This document shows, in pieces, positions 6,598-13,929 of a DNA stretch of 20,286 nucleotides (the stretch's first letter is position 1; every line of letters starts with the position of its first letter). The notes below the pieces were generated by a model. It saw only the letters and a program-made list of their open reading frames with translations. It did no database searches and had not been told where the DNA came from. The position numbers were made by a program, and so were the translations under genes. The DNA comes from an uncultured Duncaniella sp. Lineage in GTDB: Bacteria > Bacteroidota > Bacteroidia > Bacteroidales > Muribaculaceae. Location: contig CAJUGS010000044.1 in assembly GCA_910586305.1 (NCBI GenBank), forward strand, positions 1 through 20,286, read 5' to 3'.

Positions 6598-8247
6598 TTA
6601 CGATACAGGCTTATAAAGGCCATCGACATCAGGATTGTTATATCCACGCATACCGGCGTTATACATCTCTTCGTATGCTACGAAAGGCATATTGAACCAA
6701 GCAGGACGACCATTGGTATTGAACTGGCAATCTTTGTAGAAATTGCTGTTCTTGTAGGAACGTGTCACAGAATAACCAAGACGTTTTACATCAAAGAAGT
6801 TCTGGCCTTCGCCCCAAAGCTCTACTCTCTTCTGGAACACAATTTCCTCAACTACACCATCAAGATCAGTAGGCTTGCAGGTATATTTGCCGGAAGTCAT
6901 TCGATAGGTGTTCATAAAGTCTTCGAGCATAGTCTTTCCTTCGGCGGGATTCAGATGGGCAGTCGCCTCAATCTCGATAAACTTCATTTCCTCGTATCTC
7001 ATCAACGGAAGAGCACCTGCAGCTGCAACAGAGGGCTCCGAAATATTTCCATCGACGGGACGGAATTTAATAGGTCCGTACTCAAACATTCTGCAGAAGT
7101 TCACCTTGTCGGCACGCTCAGAGTAACGATTGAGTTGGATTTTCATTACCTTTGCAATATCTGCAGACGGAGGACACCACGAAAGCTTGCGGAAGTCATT
7201 GTTGTTCACACGCTGATAGAAGCTGTAACCTACAGCAGGATAAGCTCCAGCACCAACACCGGCATAGCCAAATGTTGTCTCAACTGATACCATGGATACA
7301 AAGTTGCAGATACCTGTGAGAACAGCGCTTGTCTCGTCTGTCAGCTGCACACCCCAGAACCAAGAGCTGTTCTGCAGGGTGTTAAAGCCTGATTTAGGAT
7401 CAGACCATTCCGCCTGTGTGAGACATTTTTTCTTAGATACATCCATGGCCTTCTGAGCATAGAGCTTAGCGTTTTCGTAATCCTCGTCCCACATATATAC
7501 ACGGGCATACAGACCGTAAACGGCAGCAAGGTTGGGAAGGGTGAGCTCGCCCTTTAACTCTGCAGCAGCCTTATCGATATTATCCTCGGCATACTTGAGG
7601 TCTTCAAGGAGGAACTTAACCATGTCATCATGGTGCCTACGAGGATTGTTACGAGCTTCTTCCTCTGTCATGTTCTCTGTGACAACCGGGATGGTCAGCT
7701 TGAGCACATCCTTTCCATCATTGATACTGGAAGTCTTCTCGTTGGGGAGAAACTCAAACCAGCGGGCGGCATCAAGCATTGCCATCACACGGAAAGCAAG
7801 AGCAATAGAGCGGGCACCCTTGCCTTCTTCGCTCTCGATCTCGGCAGGATAGGCCTGCAGAGCCTTGTTTGCCGCCAGAATCTGACCAGAGTAGAAATTC
7901 CACACTACCTGTGGCATCCAATAGTCTTTGCTGAAACGTGACTGCTCATAAAGGGCCCACTGATTGTATGTGGTACCAGTCTTTGCACAAACCATCTCAT
8001 CGAGAAGACGGTCACGAATCTGCATCATTGCAGGATAACCGAAATTACCATGCCATCCGGCTGAGATATCGGTGAATTCCACCATATTGGCAGGCATAGC
8101 GAAAATAGTAGCCTGTCCTGCCTTGACTGAAGCATCAAGCTGATCCTGCGTCACACCGTCGGTAGGCTGTACTTCATCGATGCAGCCTGTGAGAGCCATC
8201 GAAGAAGCAAGTCCGAGCATGAGGGTTGCTTTGAATATATTCTTCAT
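6598..8247 (-). CDS. SusD/RagB family nutrient-binding outer membrane lipoprotein
   Basis: The 549-residue surface lipoprotein forms the lid of a SusCD importer and captures the substrate. It begins with a lipoprotein signal peptide ending in LTGC, so Cys22 should be lipidated. The rest has the helical TPR-like layout of SusD, for example the AAVYGLYARVYMWDEDYENAKLYAQKAM repeat region read in parts around residues 235-265. Near the C-terminus it has the family hallmark FQKRVELWGEG followed by NFFDVKRLGYS. It lies 25 bases downstream of susC in one operon and ends at the shared hairpin at 6532-6573. No glycoside hydrolase, sulfatase, SusE/F-like protein, hybrid two-component regulator or ECF sigma/anti-sigma pair is next to it in this window, so the imported substrate cannot be inferred and could be a glycan, a peptide or another nutrient. 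Confidence 0.95.
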   Translation of the reverse strand: MKNIFKATLMLGLASSMALTGCIDEVQPTDGVTQDQLDASVKAGQATIFAMPANMVEFTDISAGWHGNFGYPAMMQIRDRLLDEMVCAKTGTTYNQWALYEQSRFSKDYWMPQVVWNFYSGQILAANKALQAYPAEIESEEGKGARSIALAFRVMAMLDAARWFEFLPNEKTSSINDGKDVLKLTIPVVTENMTEEEARNNPRRHHDDMVKFLLEDLKYAEDNIDKAAAELKGELTLPNLAAVYGLYARVYMWDEDYENAKLYAQKAMDVSKKKCLTQAEWSDPKSGFNTLQNSSWFWGVQLTDETSAVLTGICNFVSMVSVETTFGYAGVGAGAYPAVGYSFYQRVNNNDFRKLSWCPPSADIAKVMKIQLNRYSERADKVNFCRMFEYGPIKFRPVDGNISEPSVAAAGALPLMRYEEMKFIEIEATAHLNPAEGKTMLEDFMNTYRMTSGKYTCKPTDLDGVVEEIVFQKRVELWGEGQNFFDVKRLGYSVTRSYKNSNFYKDCQFNTNGRPAWFNMPFVAYEEMYNAGMRGYNNPDVDGLYKPVS

Positions 8248-8272
8248 TTTAGATTTATTCTAAGAGAGTTTA

Positions 8273-11200
8273 TTAGAAGGAGATATTAATACCACCCGAT
8301 ACAGTACGGATAGGAGCATAGTATGCATTGGATGCACTACCTGTGATGGACTGACGCGGATCGAGGCCCCTACGCTTGGACCATACAGCGATATTGTCAG
8401 CGCTCAGATAAACGCGAATGCGATCCACCTGAATCTTGCGAGTAACCTTTGCAGGGAGTGTATATCCAAAGTTGATGCTCTGAAGAGACAGATAACTTGC
8501 ATTAGTAAGGAATCGGTCGGACTGGCCTGAATAATACAAGTCTCCGTAAGCAAAGCGCGGTATAGAGCTACCGGTGTTCTCAGGAGTCCAAGAGTTGAGC
8601 ACATCCTTGTGGATTGCCTGTCCGCGTCCGTCCTGATTTATCGGTGACATCAGACCTGCATAAGAGCCATCATAAACCTGGCCTCCGAGCTGATACATGA
8701 AATCAATAGAGAAATCGAAACCATATGCATTTAAAGATGTGCCAAAACCACCATAAACATCGGGAAGTGCTGTTCCGCAAAGATAGTAGCTTGCATCTGC
8801 GTAAGTCTCTGTCTTCTCACGTCCGATTACCTTGTCATTTTCATCCTTGATGTTTTTCCACCACTGGGCAGCACCTGTCTCGGGATTAACGCCAGCCCAC
8901 TTCTTCATGTAAATGGTATAGAGTGACTCGCCCTTGCCATAGAAGTAGGAACCGGAAGAGTATCCCTTAACACCGTCAACTTCACTTGTCAAACTCCACT
9001 CAGGAAGATTGGTAATCTTGTTCTTATACCATGTCATATTGAAGTTGGCGCTCCAGGTGAGATTCTTGTTGCGGATAATATCACCCTTAAGATCGATTTC
9101 AATACCACGGTTGGACATATCACCTACATTCTTATAATATCCTCCGTATCCAAAGCTCGGGGGAAGAGGGAAGTATGAGAGCATATCAAAGGTATTGCGG
9201 ATGAATCCTTCAAAAGTACCTGACAGACGCTCGTTCCAGAAGCTGAAGTCTACACCGGCATTGAAGTTACCACCTTTTTCCCATGTGATATTCTTGTTGC
9301 CCATAGTATTAGGCACTGCTGCAGGATGACCGTTGGCATTCTCAATAGTGTATGTGTTGACGTAACGGAAGTTACCGATATTGTCGTTACCCTGCTCACC
9401 ATATGAAGCCTTGAGTTTGAGGATGTCAATCCAGGGAGCGTGGAAGAAGGATTCCTTGCTTATAATCCAGGCACCACCGAGCGACCAGAAGTTACCCCAA
9501 CGGTGATCGGGATGGAAACGAGAGGAGGCATCACGACGGAAGGAAGCACTTACAAAGTATTTGCCATCATAGTCGTAGTTGGCACGAGCAAGCCAACCTT
9601 CATTGTTATAATTAGTTCTATAGGATGTGTTTGTATCCTTTATGATAGCACCTGCCAGCTCATCGTTATCGGGAAGGAGCATATTGTGGGCACGACCTAA
9701 AAGCGCATAGCTTTTCTGCCAATAGTTTTCATGACCGAGAAGTACGCTTATGTTATGATCTTCAAACTGACGTGTCCAGTTAAGCAACTGCTGGTAAGTA
9801 TAGTCGATTGTTCTCTGATGCGAAACCGATACACTTCCGTTCAGATCGGCATACTGACCATAGAAGGGGTTTGTAACGCTGTTGAAACGAGTCTCATCGA
9901 CGCTTACTGAATTATTTGTTGTGAATTTGAAATCACGGAGGAAACGGATTTCGGCAAATGCGTTGGCGTTAAATGCATTTCCCTCTCCCTTATCCACGTC
10001 AAGACGGGTTGCCTGGATGGGGTTGCCCTGAGGATAAACAGGACGCATGAGACCGGCGTTCATACCGTCACCATAGTCCATCATCTGAATGCCATTGGCA
10101 TCGGTCATCACCTGTTTGTTTCCGTCACGGACCCAAAGAGGATAGATGGGTGCAATCTGGTTGGCTACAGCAAACACGTTACCGGAGCTTGAGGAATTGC
10201 CATCCTCTCCGAGAGACTTGCTCGAGAAGTGGGTATAGCTCATGTTCGCACCAACCTTAAGCCAGGATTTTGCCTGGAGGTCAGCAGAAAGACGACCTGT
10301 GAAACGTTCGAAGTCGGTGTTCTGTACAATACCCTCGTTGTTGAGGTAGCTTGCAGAAATATAGAACGAGCCACGGTCATTGGCCTGTGATACGCTGAGA
10401 TTGTACTCCTGACGAAGAGCTGTTCCATAGGCCTCATCACGCCAGCTGTCGGGCTGAAGCCAATAGTCCTGTCCGTTGTAGTTTACAAGACGGCCTACAG
10501 TGGCGTTGGGGTTAATACGGAAATCTTCTCCTACCATCTGCTCGCCTTCGGGAGCGGTAAATACGTTGTAAATAAGACCGTAAGAAGTATCTTTGCCTGA
10601 TTCGTCACCGAAAAGGTTTGTGCGCACATACTCGAGGATTGCGCTCTGGTCTGTTACACCATTGGCAATCTGGTTGTTTACAAGAGCCCATGCGTATGTA
10701 TTGTAGTATTCGCGGGGATCGGTGATGACATCATAGTCCTTGGTGGCACGGCTGTTGCTACCCCATTTGGCATCGAAGGTCACCTTGGCATCTCCCTTAC
10801 CCTTCTTTGTGGTGATAAGGATGACACCATTGGCACCACGAGCACCGTAGAGCGCGTTGGATGCGGCGTCCTTAAGAACTGTCATGCTCTCGATATCCTG
10901 AGAGGATATGTTGTTGAGGTCTCCAGAATAGGGAGTTCCGTCGACTACGACAAGCGGAGAGTTGCCGGCGTTGATCGAGGATATACCGCGGATACGGATG
11001 GTGGGGCTTGAACCGGGAGCACCTGAAGCGGAGTTGAGCTGTACACCCGAGACCTTACCTTTGAGGGCCTCAACAGGGTTGGATACCTGGACAGACTCAA
11101 TCTCCGATGCATCAAGCACAGAAGCTGAACCGGTAAAAGCCGAGCGTTTGGCTGTACCGTAGGCCACGGTTATCACCTCGTCGAGCACGTTGGAGTTCTC

Positions 11201-11482
11201 AAGGGAGATGGTCATTTCACCCGGGGTGATGTTGACCTCCTTGGTCTCCATGCCCACGTAGGACACGGATAATTTCTTTACTTTGGCCGGGAGGCTGAGC
11301 GAGAAGTTGCCGTCGATGTCTGTGACGGTACCGATGCTCGTACCCACTCCCATAACGGTTGCGCCCACCAGGGGTTCACCGTTGTCGGCTCCGACTACCA
11401 CTCCCGCTACGCGCTGGTCCTGTGCCATTACGCTGATCGAGAAGGTGATGAGGGCCGCAAGAAGAAGAAACAGCTTTTTCAT
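8273..11482 (-). CDS. SusC/RagA family TonB-linked outer membrane transporter
   Basis: The 1069-residue beta-barrel is the channel of a SusCD pump driven by TonB-ExbBD. After a signal peptide (1-20, ending VMAQ) comes a carboxypeptidase-D-regulatory-like domain (about 24-97; VAGVVVGADNGEPLVGATV, DGNFSLSLP). Then comes the region in front of the plug (EVITVAYGTAKRSAFTGS), and a plug with the SusC signatures NPVEALKGKVSGVQ, IRIRGISSINAGNSPLVVVDG and DAASNALYGARGANGVI (about 136-225). The remaining 840 residues are the barrel, ending in NISF with a terminal Phe as usual for outer membrane barrels. No STN/secretin-like N-terminal domain precedes the CarboxypepD-like domain, so signalling to an anti-sigma factor is not expected. 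It is first in the operon with susD. The promoter lies about 130 bases upstream, leaving a longish leader in which post-transcriptional control is possible. Confidence 0.97.
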   Translation of the reverse strand: MKKLFLLLAALITFSISVMAQDQRVAGVVVGADNGEPLVGATVMGVGTSIGTVTDIDGNFSLSLPAKVKKLSVSYVGMETKEVNITPGEMTISLENSNVLDEVITVAYGTAKRSAFTGSASVLDASEIESVQVSNPVEALKGKVSGVQLNSASGAPGSSPTIRIRGISSINAGNSPLVVVDGTPYSGDLNNISSQDIESMTVLKDAASNALYGARGANGVILITTKKGKGDAKVTFDAKWGSNSRATKDYDVITDPREYYNTYAWALVNNQIANGVTDQSAILEYVRTNLFGDESGKDTSYGLIYNVFTAPEGEQMVGEDFRINPNATVGRLVNYNGQDYWLQPDSWRDEAYGTALRQEYNLSVSQANDRGSFYISASYLNNEGIVQNTDFERFTGRLSADLQAKSWLKVGANMSYTHFSSKSLGEDGNSSSSGNVFAVANQIAPIYPLWVRDGNKQVMTDANGIQMMDYGDGMNAGLMRPVYPQGNPIQATRLDVDKGEGNAFNANAFAEIRFLRDFKFTTNNSVSVDETRFNSVTNPFYGQYADLNGSVSVSHQRTIDYTYQQLLNWTRQFEDHNISVLLGHENYWQKSYALLGRAHNMLLPDNDELAGAIIKDTNTSYRTNYNNEGWLARANYDYDGKYFVSASFRRDASSRFHPDHRWGNFWSLGGAWIISKESFFHAPWIDILKLKASYGEQGNDNIGNFRYVNTYTIENANGHPAAVPNTMGNKNITWEKGGNFNAGVDFSFWNERLSGTFEGFIRNTFDMLSYFPLPPSFGYGGYYKNVGDMSNRGIEIDLKGDIIRNKNLTWSANFNMTWYKNKITNLPEWSLTSEVDGVKGYSSGSYFYGKGESLYTIYMKKWAGVNPETGAAQWWKNIKDENDKVIGREKTETYADASYYLCGTALPDVYGGFGTSLNAYGFDFSIDFMYQLGGQVYDGSYAGLMSPINQDGRGQAIHKDVLNSWTPENTGSSIPRFAYGDLYYSGQSDRFLTNASYLSLQSINFGYTLPAKVTRKIQVDRIRVYLSADNIAVWSKRRGLDPRQSITGSASNAYYAPIRTVSGGINISF

Positions 11483-11829
11483 ACCTAATAGTTAAAAAAC
11501 GAAATAATTAATTTATGTAATATTTTGATTGATTCAGATCTGTGAAGTCATAGTGTTTCGAGCCAAGACTACAATTTCCTGGAGAAAAGACATAGTTATC
11601 CTATATCGACTGCAAAAGTAACACTTTTTTAGATATACGTTAATGTATGTCATCTAAAAAAATGTTAAATTTATTATCTGTTTATTCATTTTGGCTTTAA
11701 ATTCCACAAAATTATTGACAAAATGAAAGGTTAAAGCTAAAAATCTTGACAAAGTTGCCAACAACGGACCGCGACCGTGGCTGCGCGAGTGGTCTACGGA
11801 GAGCAGGCGGAGGATGGAGGGGGCCTGTA
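11483..11829. other. Intergenic region between divergent susC and queF
   Basis: The left part is the susC leader and promoter. The stretch 11621-11760 is AT-rich with no recognised element. Bases 11763-11826 form an abrupt GC-rich island with short self-complementary pieces (GACC ... GGTC, CCGT ... ACGG) just before the queF promoter. It has no open frame with recognisable content. It could be a remnant or an unrecognised small RNA or regulatory segment. A preQ1 riboswitch might be looked for here because queF follows, but I do not see its conserved pattern, and the predicted queF 5' UTR is only about 25 bases. Confidence 0.4.
11613..11620 (-). promoter_or_regulatory. -7 promoter element of susC-susD
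   Basis: On the minus strand TACTTTTG is a perfect TAnnTTTG box. No good TTTG is found 19-21 bases upstream (ATTA at N20). It implies a 5' leader of roughly 125 bases for susC. Confidence 0.5.
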
Positions 11830-11861
11830 TTTGTGTTTTTATGATTTTATTGCTACTTTTG
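11830..11861 (+). promoter_or_regulatory. Promoter of the queF operon
   Basis: TTTG (11830-11833), exactly 20 bases, then TACTTTTG (11854-11861) is a full Bacteroidetes consensus promoter. The queF start codon is 28 bases downstream. No further TAnnTTTG box was found in the gaps of this operon, so it may drive queF, queC and the DUF5715 gene together, possibly further. Confidence 0.72.
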
Positions 11862-11889
11862 CCAAGTTATTATAAAAACAAGTAGACCC

Positions 11890-12360
11890 ATGCGCAATGA
11901 TTCGGAACTTTCCGGAGTGACGCTCCTCGGCAATACAGGAACAACGTATCCGGACCACTATTCTCCCGAAGTGCTTGAGACGTTCGTGAACAAGCATCCT
12001 TCCAACGAGTATCTCGTGACTTTTCTCTGCCCGGAGTTCACGTCGCTATGTCCCAAGACAGGCCAGCCTGACTTCGCGAAGATAATAATATCTTATATTC
12101 CACGTGAGAAGATGGTGGAGAGCAAGAGTCTGAAACTCTATCTTTTCAGTTTCCGCAACCATGGTGACTTTCATGAGGATTGCGTGAATATCATCATGAA
12201 GGACCTCATACGCCTCATGGATCCGAAGTATATCGAGGTGAAAGGTATCTTCACTCCGCGTGGCGGAATTGCCATCCATCCGTTTGCCAACTATGGCGAC
12301 CCCGAGCATCTCGATATGGCCCGCCAGCGCCTTCTATCATCATTTCCCGATAATTTCTGA
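11890..12360 (+). CDS. queF: NADPH-dependent 7-cyano-7-deazaguanine (preQ0) reductase
   Basis: QueF reduces the nitrile of preQ0 to the amine of preQ1, the base that Tgt then places at the wobble position of tRNAs with GUN anticodons. At 156 residues this is the short, unimodular type. FTSLCPKTGQPD gives the thioimide-forming Cys54 and the proton donor Asp61. ESKSLKLYLFSFRNHG (77-92) is the NADPH-binding QueF motif. FHEDCVN supplies His95 and Glu96, which bind the substrate, and FTPRGGIAIHPFANYG is the conserved C-terminal block. It starts an operon with queC 15 bases downstream, which makes the QueF substrate. queD, queE and tgt are not in the window. A consensus promoter lies just upstream. 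Confidence 0.97.
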   Translation: MRNDSELSGVTLLGNTGTTYPDHYSPEVLETFVNKHPSNEYLVTFLCPEFTSLCPKTGQPDFAKIIISYIPREKMVESKSLKLYLFSFRNHGDFHEDCVNIIMKDLIRLMDPKYIEVKGIFTPRGGIAIHPFANYGDPEHLDMARQRLLSSFPDNF

Positions 12361-12375
12361 CACCTTACTGCATTT

Positions 12376-13020
12376 ATGGAAAAAGACTGCCTCATCGTCC
12401 TTTCAGGCGGGATGGACTCCGTGACTCTTCTTCACGACTACCGCGACCGCATCGCTGCTGCCGTCACCTTTCAATATGGATCCAATCACAATGCCATGGA
12501 AGCAAGGTGTGCACGCCTCAACTGCGAGAAGCTTGGTATAGAATGGCATGAGCTGGACCTGTCGTTTATGAGCACTCATTTTCACAGTTCGCTGCTCGAC
12601 GGAGCCGATGCTGTGCCCGAGGGTAGCTATGAGGACTCCAATATGCGCTCGACAGTGGTGCCCTTCCGCAACGGCATCATGCTCGCTGCCGCCGCCGGCA
12701 TGGCTGAGAGCCTTGGGCTTAAGGCGGTGATGCTTGCCAACCATTCGGGCGACCATGATATCTATCCTGACTGCCGTCCTGAGTTTGTCGAAGCCATGGG
12801 ACGAGCTATCTCGGCCGGTACCTATGATAATATCGAGCTTATAGCCCCTTATACCAACGTTTCCAAAGCCGACATCGCTCGCCGGGGCAAGGAGCTGGGA
12901 GTGGACTACTCGCTCACATATTCATGCTACAAGGGCGGCGAGAAGCACTGTGGCAAATGTGCCACCTGCATAGAACGCGCCGAGGCTCTCGCTGCTGCAG
13001 GCATAGAGATTGAGGAATGA
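12376..13020 (+). CDS. queC: 7-cyano-7-deazaguanine (preQ0) synthase
   Basis: QueC turns 7-carboxy-7-deazaguanine into preQ0 using ATP and ammonia. The 214-residue protein has the PP-loop ATP pyrophosphatase motif LSGGMDS (9-15). The substrate-pocket segments MRSTVVPFRNG and LANHSGDHDIYPDCRPEF are the usual ones. Cys184, Cys192, Cys195 and Cys198 (YSCYKGG ... HCGKCATC) form the zinc site. Length and motifs are normal for the family. It sits between queF and the DUF5715 gene. Its TGA overlaps the ATG of the next gene (ATGA at 13017-13020), so the two are likely translationally coupled. Confidence 0.97.
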   Translation: MEKDCLIVLSGGMDSVTLLHDYRDRIAAAVTFQYGSNHNAMEARCARLNCEKLGIEWHELDLSFMSTHFHSSLLDGADAVPEGSYEDSNMRSTVVPFRNGIMLAAAAGMAESLGLKAVMLANHSGDHDIYPDCRPEFVEAMGRAISAGTYDNIELIAPYTNVSKADIARRGKELGVDYSLTYSCYKGGEKHCGKCATCIERAEALAAAGIEIEE

Positions 13021-13847
13021 CCGTGGCGCATAAGAGACAACGCAAGCTGAATCTTCTGAAAGTACTGCGGCTCTTCCTTCCGGTGTGTCTGTTCATATCG
13101 CTGTGCGTGGTGATGTGTGTGCCTGTGGACCGCAGTGAGGATGACGGGAGTGTGATTGTGGCCGAGGAGGCGCCTGTGACGCAGATACTCCGCGGGCTTT
13201 CCGTCCACGACCTTGAGAAACAGGACACTGTTTCTTTCTACAAACGCCATCTCGACTTCATGCCCGAGCCGACACAGCGCATGAAGGTGAACTATTTCGG
13301 CAACCTGCGCCATATATTCAACGATTCCAACCATGTGCATCTTGCCGAGGCTGAGAAATATGGCATCACACCTCTCTCCGACACCCGCTCCCACTGGCAG
13401 CTCCACCGTCCTATCGTGAGAATCACCACTTGTGAGGATTATTATCTTGACACTCTCATCTTCTCGCGTCCCTATCTTGTGCCGGAAGCTGCACGCAGTC
13501 TTAGAGAGATAGGCAAGCGGTTTCGCGATACAATAGCGGCCCGAGGTGGCGGCGACTACCGTATCAAGGTGACCAGTGTGCTGCGCACCCCCCAGAATGT
13601 CAAGCGCCTGCGCCGTCGCAACCGCAATGCTATCGATTCCTCCGTACACCAGTATGGCACCACGTTTGACATTTCGTATGCCTCTTTTGTGGCCGGACGC
13701 CCGGCTCCGGCGAGAAGTGTCGACGACCTTAAGGGGGTGCTTGCCGAAGTGCTCAAGGCCATGCGCGAGGAGGGCAAGCTGTGGGTGAAGTATGAGCGCG
13801 GACAGCCATGTTTCCATATCACGGCCAGAAAGCCCAAGGAAGACTGA
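13017..13847 (+). CDS. DUF5715 family protein, membrane-anchored, with an M15-peptidase-like His/Asp motif
   Basis: The 276-residue protein has a basic N-terminus and one hydrophobic segment (about 17-36), either a signal anchor or an uncleaved signal peptide, so the rest should be periplasmic. YRIKVTSVLRTPQNVKRL is followed by SSVHQYGTTFDISY. This has the SxHxxGxxxD pattern of zinc D,D-carboxypeptidases/dipeptidases of family M15 (VanX, VanY), with His211 and Asp218 as candidate ligands. CFHIT adds His267, which would be the third ligand. The Glu that normally precedes this His by three residues (ExxH) is absent here (Pro264). The fold relation is therefore suggested, but activity is uncertain. 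I place it in DUF5715 from memory of the TSVLRT/VHQYGTTFDI motifs. It overlaps queC by 4 bases, an odd pairing of tRNA modification with cell-envelope biology. Confidence 0.78.
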   Translation: MTVAHKRQRKLNLLKVLRLFLPVCLFISLCVVMCVPVDRSEDDGSVIVAEEAPVTQILRGLSVHDLEKQDTVSFYKRHLDFMPEPTQRMKVNYFGNLRHIFNDSNHVHLAEAEKYGITPLSDTRSHWQLHRPIVRITTCEDYYLDTLIFSRPYLVPEAARSLREIGKRFRDTIAARGGGDYRIKVTSVLRTPQNVKRLRRRNRNAIDSSVHQYGTTFDISYASFVAGRPAPARSVDDLKGVLAEVLKAMREEGKLWVKYERGQPCFHITARKPKED

Positions 13848-13902
13848 TCACACACAATATTTAATCAAAGCAGACCGCACATCTGCTCACCATGAATATT
13901 CT

Positions 13903-13928
13903 AAGGTATATTAAGGTATAAAGGTATA
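13903..13928 (+). repeat. Three copies of AAGGTATA immediately upstream of the AsmA-like gene
   Basis: AAGGTATA occurs at 13903-13910, 13913-13920 and 13921-13928. The last copy ends one base before the ATG at 13930. The first two copies are 10 bases apart and the last two are directly adjacent. The array lies in the region where ribosomes load, so copy number might tune translation. No TAnnTTTG promoter is seen in this 82-base gap. Confidence 0.75.
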
Positions 13929-13929
13929 T

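Noticed and set aside
11862..11889. preQ1 riboswitch in front of queF
   Set aside because: The predicted 5' UTR is about 25 bases, too short for an aptamer and expression platform, and no H-type pseudoknot pattern was seen.
12927..13817. A 296-codon minus-strand frame opposite the DUF5715 gene
   Set aside because: Its length comes from the GC-rich codon pattern of the real gene. The His-rich, low-complexity product resembles nothing known, and it would invade queC.
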